DNA of 64,000 bases from Chlamydomonas sphaeroides (GCA_001662425.1 BDDC01000290.1:958-64957); one strand, 5' to 3'; counted from the stretch's first letter, positions 1 to 12,896 are shown. The notes: generated by a model not told the origin, from the sequence alone. A program made the numbers and translations.

Positions 1-224
1 AAGTTTTGCGGCGAGTCCCTTCCCCCTTAGCGAGTCGTGCAGCGGCACCACTTTCCGGCAGTACCGGGCCAGCGACCGACGAAGGTGCCTGGCGGTGGGG
101 CGCAGGCACGAAAGGGAAGGGTGGACGCGGCTGCGCAGGGTGACGCAGCAGCAGAGCAGCTCGCCCCCAAGAAACCGTGGCCTTGGATTGGCGGGTCAGC
201 GCTACACGTTTACCCGCGCGTGGC
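1..224. other. Left edge, 3' flank of the 225 gene
   Basis: I see no supportable gene here. The stretch lies directly downstream of the stop codon of the minus-strand gene ending at 225 and probably holds its 3' untranslated region. Open frames on the plus strand are short, Arg/Pro-rich and without splice or family support. Confidence 0.4.
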
Positions 225-934
225 TTACTCGGGCTCGCCGTCCACGTAGCCCTGCAGCAATGCGTCAGCCGCGGGCTCGGCCGCGGGCCCAGCAGCGGCG
301 TCCGGTGCGGCAGCTCCAGCAGCAGCGGCGCCGGCCGCCGGAGGAGCGGCCGCGGAGTGAGCGCCGGTGTTGCGGGGCATGGTGCGGCGCCGCTTGGGCG
401 AGCGCGTCTGGTCGATGCTGTGCGGTGCAAGCAGTGCGGCGATGGGCAGAGGGGGAGGGCGTCTGTTGTTGCGGCTAGCCGGCGGGGGGCAGCCGCTGTG
501 CCCCTGCGGCTTGGACTCACACGTCGTCGTCGGTGAAGTCCGCAGGCGCGTCCGCGTCGTCGCTGCCGCCGCTGGGGATGTTACCACGGTGCCACCGTGC
601 AGCGGGCCTGCGGCACCGCGGCGGCGAACGAGCCGAGACATCAGGACGAGCGACGAAGCGGGACGACAGCGGATTGGGGCACCACACGCCACACCAGTGG
701 GGCGCACAGCAGCGGGGCGCGGCGCTGCGGAGCGAGGCGCGACACGGTGAGGCGCGGCGCGGCGGGCGGGGCCGGCCAGGAGGGCCGGCGGGGCGGGGCA
801 GCGCCCGCTTTGGCGCACCTCACTGCGCCGCGCTCGCTCTCGCTGCCGCTGTCCGAGCCGCTGTCCGACACGAGATCCACTACGCCGTCCTCAGCGCCTG
901 CAGCGGCCGCGGCGCATTTCTGGGCGGGCGGCAT
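225..934 (-). CDS. Small acidic nuclear protein with SUMO-interacting motif and basic NLS
   Basis: Family not recognised. Three exons join in phase: 819-934, 521-571 and 225-417, giving 119 residues from an ATG at 934. Residues about 18-35 read VVDLVSDSGSDSGSESE, a hydrophobic VVDLV core followed by alternating Ser/Asp/Glu, the classic SUMO-interacting motif layout with CK2-like serines. A second acidic patch (DDADAPADFTDDD) follows, then a basic SPKRRR nuclear-localisation candidate, then an Ala/Pro-rich tail ending GYVDGEPE. The composition suggests a nuclear SUMO-reader or chromatin adaptor, but no catalytic domain is visible. The first donor was chosen as AG|GTGCGC because it restores phase into exon 2; a nearby GTGAGG donor does not. 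It is divergent from the SLC44 gene, with 445 bp between start codons. Confidence 0.6.
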
Positions 935-1379
935 CGTGGCAGCGATGGTGGCAACGGTGCTGACCGAGACTGAAACCCGCTTTGGGCTACCAAGTGCTGT
1001 ATAGGTACAGGATCACTGGAATGCACGTCTTGCGCGTGAAAAGCGCGAAGAGAGAGGAAGCATCGCGCGCAGACTGTTCTCGGCATCGCGTCGGATTTGG
1101 CTATGGGTCGGGGACGAGATGGGCAAGTTGGTGTCGGGAAATTGGGTGGGAACTTCGGTCGCAATGTACGGAAGTTTGGACACTGCAGCGGACCTCGGTA
1201 GCTGCTCCTTCGCCTCCTGCCATGCTCCTACCCCCTACCGCCATACACCCAGCGCAGGTTACCCATACGCTATACGTTGACATTGTACTCGAAGCTTGAA
1301 GCCCTGCACTCACACATTGAACGCTGACCTTCGCCAGCACCCCCGACAATATAACGAACCGCGATTGCAGTAACCAACG
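935..1379. promoter_or_regulatory. Bidirectional promoter region, SIM protein / SLC44 gene
   Basis: This 445-bp interval separates two divergent start codons (934 minus, 1380 plus). It is less GC-biased than the flanking coding DNA, and I found no convincing TATA box. It must carry both 5' untranslated regions and probably a shared promoter. Confidence 0.45.
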
Positions 1380-4300
1380 ATGGGTTGCTTCGGCGATGAT
1401 GAGGAAGAGCACAAGCCGGTAAAGGCCGCGGACGCTGAGCGACAGCCATGGACCGTCAGCCCGTTGCGTAGCCCAGCGCTGCGGGGAGTTGTGAAACGAA
1501 TACCGAAGCACGTGTCTGTATGCAATAGCTTCTTTCTCTTTGGTCGATGGTGCTGCAGCTCGGAGTCAGCGCAGCACGGCACCGGACCTCTGCGCCTAGC
1601 TCCGAAGGGGCTCCACGCGACATGGCGAATGGTTTATCCGCGGCCTTGTATTTGGGGGTCGGCAGCTGCAGCGGCGACCACCCTCCCCTCTCCCCTGCCC
1701 GAACCTCTGGCATGGGAGCACGCACGTGTGTCTGAGTGCGCCTTTCCCTCGGTACATACCTTTCCCCCTGTTGCGTGGTGTCCCCAGCTGCAACCTCCAG
1801 CTCTCCTCCCGTGCCCTCCCGGAGTGCTGGGACGCGCAACTCAGCAAGCCGTCGCTGCCCCTCCCGGGGCGTTGCACCCCTGCTCCAAGGTCACAGGCTC
1901 GTAGCTTCCTTCCCTAATGAACCCCTGCTCCCCACTGATGCGACAGGGCCTGGTCATCAAGCGAAGATGCCGGGACGTGCTCTGCTTGTTATTCTTCGTG
2001 GCATTTTGGGTGGGTATGGGCCGCCATGGCGCATCGGCTCCAGAATGCAGCGCCCAAAACCCATCTGCCCCAGCTACTGCTATTGCGCCCCCTCGCCGCC
2101 CCTTCTCCACTCTCACCGTCCGTCTTTCCTTGACACAGGTTGGGATGTTCATCGTCTGCGGCGTGGCGTTCAAGCAGGGTGAGGCAAGGCACCCGAGCCT
2201 GCAGCCTTACCCCGCTCTTTGGCGGGGGGTAGCGCGTGGGCGGAGGGTCTGCGCTGGGCTGGGTATTTTGGCCTATCCCATCTCAGCTACTGCAGATCAT
2301 CCCAGCGTGCCGGCGATCATTTCGCGCATGCCACAGACGAATTGGACACGAGATCCTCTTATCACCACAGCCAGCCCCGTTCGCCCTGCGCAGCAGCGCC
2401 CGGCTTCAAAGGCCTCGCATGTACCTAGCCCACGCCGCGAACCCGCCCCTTTCCCCGGCTTTCTGCTTTTGCGCAGGCGAGCCGAACCGATTACTTTATG
2501 GCATTGATAGTTACGGCATGACTTGTGGCTCCGAGAACCACCTCTTGGGCGCAACGTTTGACTTCAGGAACAGCAAGAACGTGAGGCGTGTGTCGGGGAC
2601 ACGCTGCAATGCCGCTGCGGCTGTCGCATCCTAGGGCGCACCGCAAGCAACGGGCCCGACCACGCTGCCAGGCCAGGCCCACCTCGGCCGTCCTTGCGCA
2701 TCCCACCTGAAACCCCTGTCCGCAACGTCATGCCACAGATGTACTACCTTAACCCGCTGGAGCTCCTGTCGCCGGCGGGGATGCGATACGCCAAGAGCGT
2801 GTGCTCGGTCGGGTGCCCCGGCAAGACGGCGGCGTGCGGGCCGGATGACCTGCCCTGCGCCCGCGACGAGCAATTCACGTGAGAGCGGGGGCAGCCCTGC
2901 ATTGGCGCGGGGCCCAGGCACTGGCAGCGGCGCACACAACCGTACCCACACGGCGCCTTGTCCCGCATCGTCATGGCCCCGTCGCCCCTGGCCAACCAGG
3001 TGCCCCTACTATCGTTTCGCCGAGGACGACCTGTACGGGCGGATACCCAACGTGACCGCCTGGGACACCAGCTATTGGGAGCAGTTGGCGCTGGTGACTA
3101 ACATCTCGGACCCCGACATTGCCTCCTTCCTGGCGGTGAGCGGCCGCCGCCGCGACTGCAGCGCTGAGCGCGCTAGTCTCCTTGCGCAGCTGCGCACAGT
3201 GTCGAAGCCCAGGCGCCCCGCGTGTTGCCAGCGCCCGGCTCCGTTTCGCGTGCAGTGCCTAGCTGCGCGCCGCAGCCGCCTAGCTGCAAGCGCAGCCCGG
3301 GATCAGGGCATGCTGACGGCGGCAAGGCCATCCCCGGAACCTGCGCCAACCTGCCAACAAGTCTGTAGCCGAGGGAAGCGCATGCTGCCGGCCCGCGCTG
3401 CGGAGCGCCGCTCATGTTGTCCACCAGCGCCGTATGCTTGGCGTGAGCTCGCTTTCCACCGCCGCCCCGCAGCGCGTCAAGAGCCTGGGCGGTGCGCTGC
3501 GCAGCGGTGCGGAGGAGCTGGAGGCCAACATGAGCGGCCGTTACTACCAGCTCATGAGCCAGTTCCCCGGCAACGGACCCTGCTACCCCAACCTCTTCGC
3601 CACCGTGCCTTACTTCTACAGGTGGGGCGCTTGCGCGGGCGCACACGCTGCGTGCTTGACTCAAGAGCGAACACACGCGCGCGGGGCGCCGAGCGGGCAA
3701 GGCGCTGGGGCTGCAGCCGTTGACAGCGACCCTCAAGCGCTGTCGCCCCGCGCTGCTTGTTGTATTGACTGTGGCGTCCGTGCAGGTGCTTCCCCGAGTT
3801 CCCGCCCGGGCTGACGGACAAGCTGTCCAAGGTGGCGAGCGGCGCAGTTGAGAAGCTAAAGGACCAGGAGATGGTGCAGGTTGGTCGGCCGGCCCCGGTA
3901 GTAGACGGCTGTCGCATAGACCACGGGCGTAGTCGGCCTGGCTGCCCCTGTGCAGCTGCACGAGGCCGCACGCTCTTGAGCCGTAGGCATCTACCGGCTC
4001 GCGGCGGTCTACGCCACTGTCCTAACGCCCCCCGACGGCGGCGCCCCGCGTGTAGGAGTTTGTGGATCAGTGGGACGACGTCAGCCAGAAGTTCGCGCGC
4101 TACGTGGGCGACATCAGCCGTGGTGTGCTCATCATCGTCATTGGTGGCCTCGTCACGGGCCTGGTCATGTCGCTGGTGCGCAGGCAGTGAAGCAGCACTA
4201 GGTTGCCGGGGCGCGCACGGCCTGTCGGCGCGGGGCCAGCTTGCCTTGCCCTCTTCACGCTGTGGCCTTGCCCCCGCATGGCCCTCCCCTCTCCCCCCAG

Positions 4301-7300
4301 ATGTGGCTGGTCATCCTGCGCTTCATGGGCGGCATTATGGTGTGGCTCACCATCATCGTCGTCAACCTGGCCTGCATTGGCGCCTGCCTCTTCACTTGGG
4401 TCAAGGCCGGCTACATTGGTGACGGCGCCGTGGGAGGGGTGAGCGGCGCAGCGCCCCAACGAGCGCGCCACCACGGGCTGTGCTAGTTCGCACATGCGGC
4501 GCAGCGGTCGGTGCTCCGCGGCCTCGCCCTGTGCCTGGCGCTGCATCCATGCGAACCCTGCCCCCATCTGCTGTCCTCACTGCAGGCAGTGCTGGATGCG
4601 CTGCCGGTGGAAGTTAACCCGGCGCAGAGCGAGCAGCGCACGTGGTTCTGGATCGCGATCGGGACCACCGTGGTTGCGGGCATCGTGCTGCTCATCACGC
4701 TGCTGTGCATCAGCCGCATCAAGATCGCGGTGGCCTGCATCAAGGTACGGTACTGCGGTGGACGCCTTGGGTCTCGCTGCCGTACCTTCATGCGGTGTGG
4801 GCCTTGCAGCAGGCAGCTGCCGCCAGATTAGAGCTGCAGCCGACGCCGCTGGTCCTGCTGTCCGCTGCCCTTGCCGCGCAGGTCGCCAGTCAGGCGGTGG
4901 GCTCGATGCCGTCCATCATCTTCTTCCCCATGATCCCCTTCGTCTTTGAGGTGCGCACGCACACGTTGTCATTGAGGGTTGTCGGGAGGGACACGTCAGC
5001 CCGAGGCACCCATGCGACGCTGGTCCTGGTTGCGCCCCGTCCCGCCGCCGCACGCTGGTGAAGCCATCGCGCCCCACCTTACCCCGCCTTGCCACGCAGG
5101 TTGGGCTGGTGCTCTACTGGGTGGCAGTGACCGCGCTGCTCTACTCGGCTGGTGACCTCACCGCAAACTGCCGGCCCGACACCCCGGAGGTCTTCGCCTT
5201 CAGCTCCTTCGCCAATGTCTCCAACCTTGCCAGCAGCGTGCAGGCGAGCGCAGCGCAGCCCTGCTGTCGGGCGCACCACAGCAGGATTTCGGGGTCACGG
5301 TGACCGCAGCCCTGCTGGCTAGGCGCGAACTCGTCCACGGCTCTGACCCGCTGCCCCGCGCCGCCTTGCCGCTTGCACTGCAGAGCTTTGATGCCGAGGC
5401 CGCCGCCATGGGCTACGTCAACAGCACACTCAACAGCACAGCGGCCGAGTACTCGCTCAACGGCACCCGCGCCGCCTGCTACAGCAACGTCTCAACGTGA
5501 GCAGCGCCCGCTGGCCCCCGGGAGCCTGGTCTTCACGCATGTAGCCCGTCGCCCCGGGCGGGCGGTGTGCCTTGCTCTGTGTTAACCTGCCGTTCTTGCT
5601 GCCGCCGGCTGCCGGCACCCTGCCCATCGTGTGTCGCAGCGAAGCGCGCGCTTTCCTGTGTGGCCGCGACCCCAACTGCTACCTGACGTACACCTGGAAC
5701 ACCAAGATGAAGTACACCTTCATCTACCACTTCTTCGGGCTGCTGTGGACCAACCAGGGTGGGCGCTAGATCTTAATGTCTGACAGGGGAGGGAATCCGG
5801 CTAGGGACCGGGCGCCGGTTCTGTGCCGCTCCTGCCATTGCTGGCTTTGCAAGCCATGACATCGCGGTAGGCTTACTGCAACCGCCATGAACACCCGCTA
5901 ACATATCCGGCACTGCGCCTCGTCCTCCTCCCCTGCTCCCCTGCACCCATCCAGTCATCGTGGGCTTCTCCTGCGTCACCATTGCGGGGGCTATCGCGCA
6001 CTTCTACTGGGCGCGCGGCGACTCGGCGAACATGCCCGCCTTCCCCGTACTGAGCGCGCTCAAGAACACGGTCATCTTCCACATGGGGTCCATATGCTTC
6101 GGCGCCTTCATCATTGCCGTGATTCAGTTTATCAGGTGCGACGCGGCCTCGCTGTTCCATGCACGCTGGTGTGGGCCAGAGCTGGCAGCCTGGGGAGATA
6201 GTCCTGTGCCGCTTGTTGGCCTCGAGAACGTTCCCGGGCTGGGCAACCATGCCCTGCAGCGGCTTTGCGCGATGTCCCGTCATCTCTTGCCACCCCCCTC
6301 ACGCTATCAGGTTCATACTTGAATACTTGGACCGGAAAACCAAGGAGTTGCAGGTACGGCATGCTGCTGACCGCCGGCCGCACATGGCACCCCTTGCCCG
6401 CTCAGCCCTCGCGTCCCACTTGGCCCAGCTCCTGCCCGGCTTCAATCCGTCCCTGGATGCCTACCCTACCCGCCCTCCATCCATCAGGCTGGCAACAAGA
6501 TCGCCGAGTGGTGCATGTGCTGCGCCAAGTGCTGCATGTGGTGCATCGAGAAGATCGTACAGTACATCAACCGCAACGCCTACATCATGGTGGCGGTCAA
6601 GGGCAAGGGCTACTGCTGCTCCGCGCTGGCCGCAGTCAAGCTCATTATCACGGTGAGGCGAGCGAGGGGAGTCGCTGGGCACTGCAATGCAGAGGGCTCG
6701 CGAAGGAGTTGCCCCGGTGGCGCGAGGCTACGCGAACGCAAATGAGGCATCTGGAGGCGAGGCTGTCCCGTGCGCATGGGTCGCCGCTCTCGCTTCCTGC
6801 CAGCCGTTCTCTGCGCTGCTGGGCGCTGGTCCCCACGCTGCACTCCCCCCGCCCTCGCACCCACTGCGCCACCTGCAGAACGCGCTCCGCATGGCCGTGG
6901 TCAATCTGGTGGCCGACGTGCTCATCTTCCTGGGCAAGGTCTCGGTGGCGGCCACCGGCGGCGTCGTCGCGTGAGTGGGATGCACGGGCACGCCGGCAGC
7001 CAGGCATCATCGCAGCCGTACCGGAGATGCAGCTGGCTGCGCTCGGCGCTCCTTGCAGGTCGCAGCCAGCCCCCCCCGGCGCATGCTGCCATCTTCGCCT
7101 TGTACGTCTCATCCGCCGCCGGCTGCTGCGCCCCGTTTCGCTGCCGCCTCGCAGCTACGCGCTGACCGAGGCCGACTACTACAACAACCCCTCCAAGTAC
7201 CCCGAGACCTACCTGTACAGCCCCGTGCTGCCCATCGCGCTGTCCGTTATCACCGCCTTCGTCGTGGCAGGTGGGGCCTGGGCCGCTGGGGCAGAGGGCT

Positions 7301-7631
7301 TGGGCGCAGAGACCCCTGGCTGCGTTTGCGGCGCCTCATGCCGTGCACCTCGCCCACCTGACCTCGCCACCACCGAGCTCAGGACTGGCCGGCTCACTTT
7401 GAATGAGGCCTCACGTCATGCCATGCCCGTGTGCTCCTCGGCTTTCGCCGGCCCCCCGCAGAGATCTTCTTTGCCGTATACGAGATGGCGGTGGAGACCA
7501 TCCTGCTGGCCTTCTGCGAGGACTGCGACGCGCACGGCGGGAACCCGCGGTACGCGCCCGAGCTGCTCATGGAGGTCATGGGCGGAGACAAGCACGGCGA
7601 CGAGCCGGCTGCAGAGGCCAGGAAGGGGTAA
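1380..7631 (+). CDS. Choline-transporter-like protein (SLC44/CTL family)
   Basis: Multi-pass membrane solute transporter of the CTL family (choline or related organic cations). It has 21 phase-consistent exons: 1380-1418, 1947-2009, 2139-2178, 2477-2580, 2739-2878, 3000-3135, 3428-3621, 3786-3879, 4056-4175, 4301-4438, 4586-4744, 4882-4950, 5100-5237 (or 5243), 5384-5496, 5640-5758, 5955-6135, 6311-6353, 6488-6652, 6879-6970, 7155-7270, 7462-7631. Family signatures appear in order: acidic cytosolic N-terminus MGCFGDDEEE, CRDVLCLLFFVAFW as the first membrane span, a Cys-rich loop with N-glycosylation sequons (NVT, NIS, NST), repeated hydrophobic spans, YTFIYHFFGLLWTNQ, RFILEYLDRKTKE, the Cys cluster CMCCAKCCMWC, and FFAVYEMAVETILL near the C-terminus. 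The ATG at 1380 is the first in frame and gives the usual short acidic lead. Exon 7 is the least certain. Exon 13 may use a GC donor. The family is clear; the actual substrate is not shown by sequence. Confidence 0.9.
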
Positions 7632-8766
7632 CCGGGGCGGCTCCTTACCTCTGGTATGTGCGCTCGCGCGCGTTTCCTGCTTGGGTGGCGACCGTGGGAA
7701 CGCTGCCAGGCGTGATTTTTGTGGAAGGGTGGGAGGGCTTGAGTAGCGCACGCCGGTGCAGGAGAGGGGACGCTCCCGAATGGCTGGTAGGGTTCTGCTT
7801 TCACGCGTGACGTATCGCTCTACGACTTATGTGCGCGTGATGTCGCTCTATGACCTAGCTGAATGTGACACGACCGCACGACGCAACGCCACATAGCAAC
7901 TTTGCATGACTGCTTACGTTGTTTATATCACTGCTTCATGACGATGACACGGTCGTGAGCACGGCCAGGACGACGCGCTAACCTGCAGGTCAATGCAGCT
8001 GCCCCGGTGCTTGTATGGCCCGTGGCCGTGGCACCTGTGTTGTGTAGCCTGGTGGCCAGGGGCCTGCTGGTGGCATGCACATGTGGATAGGGTAGAGCCA
8101 GTGCTATTCCTTGCGTGCCTCCATGTGTATGCGCGCTGCGGACACACGTGAGATAGGGGCTGGGATGGCTGCGCGTGTTATGGACCACCTAGATTATATA
8201 TTCATCCGCTAGAATTATTCATCCGCTTAGGGCCTCTGCACATGTGCAAGCCGTTCTGCAGTGAAACCCCAGCCTGGGGCAAGCTCTTTCCTGTAACCTT
8301 TCAGACCTCCTTCGGACGAACACGGCGTCCCGTTGCGCGCTGCTGGCGACCACGCGCCCGACCCACAGCCCACGCCTGCCTCGATCATGGTCTGTTCGCA
8401 CTCACAGCCTCAGTCACGCCCCAACTCGAGTTCCGTCATGCCGAGCCACGCAGTCACACGCGCCATCCCATCTCACAGGTCTCTGGGTCAGCAAACGTCA
8501 GGCCCAAGCGTCAACTTGCAGCTCAGGCCAGTAGTGAGGGCCCTTGCCATCAGCCAGCAGCAACAACACGCACACGAGCACACGCGCAGGCCGCCACGAC
8601 ACGGCCCACACCCGCACGCAGCTCCCTCGGCCACACAACCTCAGCACTCAGTCCCAGCAGCACATCGACAGACGTCACGCGCAACGCGTGCGCCACCCTT
8701 ACCCCGTACACGCCGCTCCGCTCCGCTCAGCCCCTGCCGGCTGCCGCCATCCCGACCGCGCACCCC
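7632..8766. other. Convergent intergenic region, SLC44 / DEAD-box 3' ends
   Basis: The SLC44 gene (plus) and the helicase gene (minus) converge here, so it should contain both 3' untranslated regions. A TGTAA motif at 8292-8296 on the plus strand could be an algal polyadenylation signal for the transporter, although it is 660 bp from the stop. ATTCATCCGCT occurs twice close together around 8203-8228. The 8500-8740 part is rich in CAC/ACG. No gene is supported. Confidence 0.4.
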
Positions 8767-11700
8767 TTAGCGGGGGTAGCGGTCGTACGAGGGGCTGCCC
8801 CGGCCCCGAGACCGGGACCGAGACCGCGACCGGCCGCGGCGCGGGCTGCGGCTGCGCTCCCGGCCGCGGTCAGCACCACCGCCGTACGACGGCGCCGTGC
8901 CCGGCGGTGCCATGGCATTGTACCCGCCGTACGCCGATGGCGCGCCATAGCCGCCGCCACCCATGCCGCCACCGTAGCCGCCGCCGCCGCCGAAGCCACC
9001 GCCGAAGCCGCCACCGAAGCCGCCGCCGCCGCCGCGGCCACCGCCGCCAGCCCAGCGGTTGCGGCCGCCGCCGCCGCCGAAGCCGCCGCGGGCTGCGAGC
9101 GCCTCCAGAGCAGGCGAGATGACCTGGCCGGCCTCGCGCATGACCTGCATCAGGTCGCGCGCGTGCTTCGAGTCCTCCTGCGTCATGAACGTGAAGGCCT
9201 CGCCGGTGGCGCCGGCACGGCCCGTGCGGCCGATGCGGTGGATGTAGTCCTCGGTGCCGGTGGGGAAGTCGAAGTTGACAACGGCGGCGACGTTGGGGAT
9301 GTCGAGACCGCGCGCCGCGACGTCGGTGGCAACCAGGATGGGCACGCGGCCCTCCTTGAACTGCTGCAGCACGTAGTCGCGCTCGCTCTGCTTCTTGTCG
9401 CCGTGGATGGCGGCCGAGCGGAACTCGCGGCCCATCTGCATCGACAGCTGGTCGCACATGCGCTTGGTGGTGCAGAAAATGATGATGCGGGTGCCGGGCG
9501 GCTTGGACCTGGGGCCGGACGGGAAAAGGACAGGAACAAGTGCGTCAGCTGGTGTTGCCGAGAGCGCGGGTCGTGGCGTCTGGGACGATGTGCTCGTCGT
9601 CTCGAAAGGCCAAGTGCCAGTCGTCAGAAGTGAGCTGAGAGCGCCGCAGGGCGCTAACGGGCAGCCAGAAGAGGGCAGCCGCAATGGCGGTCTTTGCAGG
9701 GACCCCGCGCACCTGATGATGCGGGCCAGCTCGCTGAACTTCTCCTGCAGGCCGCCCACCACGCTGACGTGCTGCGTGATGCTCTTGTTTGCCACCAGCT
9801 TCTCCTCCACGCCGCCGATGAAGCAGTGGACAGTCTGGTTGACCACAAACTGCGATGCAATAGACTTGACCTCGCGCGGCCACGTGGCCGAGAAGAAAAG
9901 CGTCTGCACGGCGCGGGGGTGGGCCAGGGGCAGCGCCGGGCTGGTAAGGTGTACGCCATGGAGTGCTGGACGGAAACGAGGCCGATGTCCAGTTGAGGAT
10001 GCAGCACTCAGGCTTTCCGAGAAAGCACACGGCCACGGCTGCCGCAAGACCATTGCAGGTTCGAACGGAGCCGCTAGGCACTTGGCGTTCGATGACCTGC
10101 TGTGGGAGCTGGAGCGGCTTATGCGGGCCTCACCTGGCGCTGGCGCGGCAGTGTGCGCACGATGCGCTGGATCTGGGGCTCGAAGCCCATGTCCAGCATG
10201 CGGTCGGCCTCGTCCAGCACCAGGTACGAGACCTGTATCAGCAATATAGAGCAAGAGTCAGGCACCGTCGCATCACATGCCTACACCCGCATGCGCAAGC
10301 TCGGCAGAGGCGCCGGACGTCTCAACCGCTGTGTCTTCAAGAGAGCCACAAACGTATCGCAGCACATAGCATCCACTAGACCACCGGCAAGTTTCGCTGC
10401 ACAAAGATGCCCGACCCACAGCGTCCCACGACACGCACCTGCTGCAACCGCACTTGGCCGGCCTCCAGGAAGTCGTTCAGGCGGCCGGGCGTGGCAATCA
10501 CGATCTGGACGCCGTACTGCAGGTCGCGCAGCTGCGGGCCCTTGGGCGCGCCGCCGTACACGCACGTGTTCTTGATCCCGGACGAGCGGCCGAACTTGTC
10601 GGCCTCGGTCTTGATCTGGACCGCCAGCTCGCGCGTAGGCGCCAGGCAGAGCATGGTCGGACCCACGCGGGCGTCCTTGCGGGTAGCCTGTTGGGGACAA
10701 GGCAGGAGGACTGGCGTCAAAGAGCAACACAGCTAGGCTGCCGCAAATGGCCACTGCGCAGAAAAACAACGGGACGTCCAATGATGATGTGCGAGCGTAG
10801 GGACGTACCTGAATGTGCAGCATGCCTGGCAGAAGGAAGCCGCAGGTCTTGCCGGAGCCCGTCTTGGCAATGGCGACGAGGTCGCGGCCCGACAGAGCGA
10901 TGGGCCACGCCTGGGCCTGGATAGGCGTCGGCGACTTGAAGCCCGCGCGGCGAATCTATAGCATGACGAGGAGGCGGCAGGCAGGCATACCGGTTAGCAC
11001 GGAAAGCAGGCTCACAAGGGAACACCAGGCGCGGGACGAAGTCAAGGGAGGGGCAAGAACGCGAGCGAATCGGACGAAGCGAATAAGTGTGCGACGGGAC
11101 GACGGCGGGGTGCTGCGGGCTGCGCGCTGCGAAGTGGGCTGACTGCGGGAGCGTCCGCTGCGCTAGAACTGCCACGCCGGCTGCTGCCGCGCCTCCGAGC
11201 CGCAAGCGCAGCGCTGGTCCCGCCCTGCCCGCCGGCTGAGAAGCGTTCCGGAGGCTGCGCTCCCAAAGGCATGGCTGCTGTTCCGCAACACCGCCCCAGA
11301 CGCGCCGCGGCAGCTTCGGACGTGGGCCCCGGTCCCGGCCCCGTCCAGCGCCGCAACTGCGGTCACTCGCCTGACAGCGCAGCACTCGAGGCCGGCGAGC
11401 CGAGAGCACCTCCCCCCGGCCTGCCCCGCCTCGCCCCGTGCGGCTCGGCTTGGCAAGGCCAGGGTTCGGTACTTCTGCCCTCCGTTCACGGTGTAGCGCG
11501 GTGGCGGGGACACAAGTGCCCCTTGCCACGTTGCCTTCCGCGCCCCTTCGTGCGCGACTGTCACGGACCCTGCAGCTCAGGGCCGCGGGTGCTGCGGGGG
11601 CTGCAGACCGCTGAAGGCCTGCCCCGAGGAGCGTGCCGCGAGGCCTGCCCCCGCGGCGCTTGCCGCGCCAGAGAGGTCGCAGGAATGGCGTTGTCAGGAC

Positions 11701-12896
11701 GCCGAGCCCGTACGAAGGTGTGGGGCCCGACGCAGCAGCCGCAGCAACCGCCACGCTGGCAGTTGATGCAAGAGGCTAGCTGCAGGCATCCTGCCGAGGC
11801 GCTTGCGGCGTTGGGACTGGGCCGGCTTGAGGGCCAGCGGAGGGGATGAGAGGCAGCCCAGGAGGCCGGCGCACACGGGAGCTGTGGGAGGCCGTCACGA
11901 GGTGCAGGCCTGAAGCTGCTTCTGGCAAGGCTGGATCATAACGCTGCGGTAGCTGTCGAAGCCGTGCAGCCCTGAGCTGCGACCTCGAAGTGCGTCAGCC
12001 TCCACGGCAATGCAGACGCGTCATCGAGTTGTGAAGAAGGGGGCGCGCGGGGTTCACCGCACGGCAGGCGCATGGCGTCTGCAAATCGCAGCGCTGCGGC
12101 GCCCCGTCCTGGGGGCCGCGACCACCATGCTGGGGCCGCAGCGTACCTCGTCAAGAATATCAGCGGGGAAGCCGACAGACTCGAACGTCTGCAGAGGTTC
12201 GGGGACGGTATCGCCCTGCACGATAATGCCGTGTTCCCGGCGATACTCCGCGGTCGTCACAAAGCCGTCAGTCGACACGGGCGCGCCAGTGTGGCCAGTC
12301 TTCTGATAAGATGTTGATGTGTAGCCGCCGCCGTTGGCGGCGCTGCCGTTGGCACCCGAGGAGTAGTCATCCTGGCCCGAGGAAACCGAGCGGACGCGGG
12401 AGAAGCACATGAGCCGCGGACCCTCGAAGCGCACCCAGGGCGCAGGAGCTGCTAAATACTGCTGACCACATTGCGCCGAAGCAAGCTCACCCGGCGGTCG
12501 CGGCTGTAGTAGTCGCCATTCGCGGCCGGCGCAGATGCGCTTGACCCGCCGCCGGAGGGGCGGTCGTAGGTGGTCACTGCAGAGGGACACGAGCACAATC
12601 AGCGAGCCGCGGGGTACAATATTCGCCGTCACGAGCGGAGCCTTGAGGCCACTGGATTGTTCGTTCGCGCCTTGTGGAACACCTCACCATTTGTCGTGGG
12701 GTTCCAGTAGTACTGCGGTAAAAATGAAACCGAGGAAGTCCGCAGCAACAGGGGAGGTCTTGTTAGAGCTGGGAGCGTTGCAACGAGATTTGTGATTGGC
12801 GCTCAGTGCGCGCACCTTGAGGCGGCTGGTAGGGTCATACAGCGCCTGCCACGGCGCTGGGAGCGTCGGGTCATCAACCCGTTGCACGCCACTCAT
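8767..12896 (-). CDS. DEAD-box ATP-dependent RNA helicase with N-terminal WW domain (RH14/40/46-like)
   Basis: ATP-dependent RNA helicase of the DDX5/DBP2 group, likely nuclear, acting in RNA remodelling and splicing. Nine phased exons: 12816-12896, 12688-12712, 12491-12576, 12147-12371, 10809-10955, 10439-10687, 10134-10232, 9713-9903, 8767-9508; 614 residues. Exons 1-3 encode a WW fold (LPAPWQALYDPTS, YYWNPTTN, then VTTYDRP) whose second Trp is replaced by Tyr, as in plant RH14-type proteins. Core motifs follow: Q motif GFKSPTPIQAQ, motif I AIAKTGSGKT, Ia PTRELA, Ib TPGRL, II VLDEADRMLD, III SAT, ARGLD, and VI HRIGRTGR. The C-terminus is a Gly-rich RGG region followed by an RS-like tail (RSRSPRRGRSRSRSRSRGRG). 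Intron 4 (10956-12146) is unusually long and GC-rich. The start was chosen at MSGVQ just before the WW domain; ATGs farther upstream lie in noncoding-looking sequence. Confidence 0.94.

Noticed and set aside
6265..7746. 493-codon plus-strand frame
   Set aside because: It reads through several SLC44 introns and exons in the wrong phase; the transporter motifs are in another frame.
8242..9633. 463-codon open frame on the plus strand
   Set aside because: It is the complement of the last helicase exon; GC-rich codons leave the opposite strand open. It lacks domain similarity, while the minus strand carries helicase motifs IV-VI and the RGG/RS tail.
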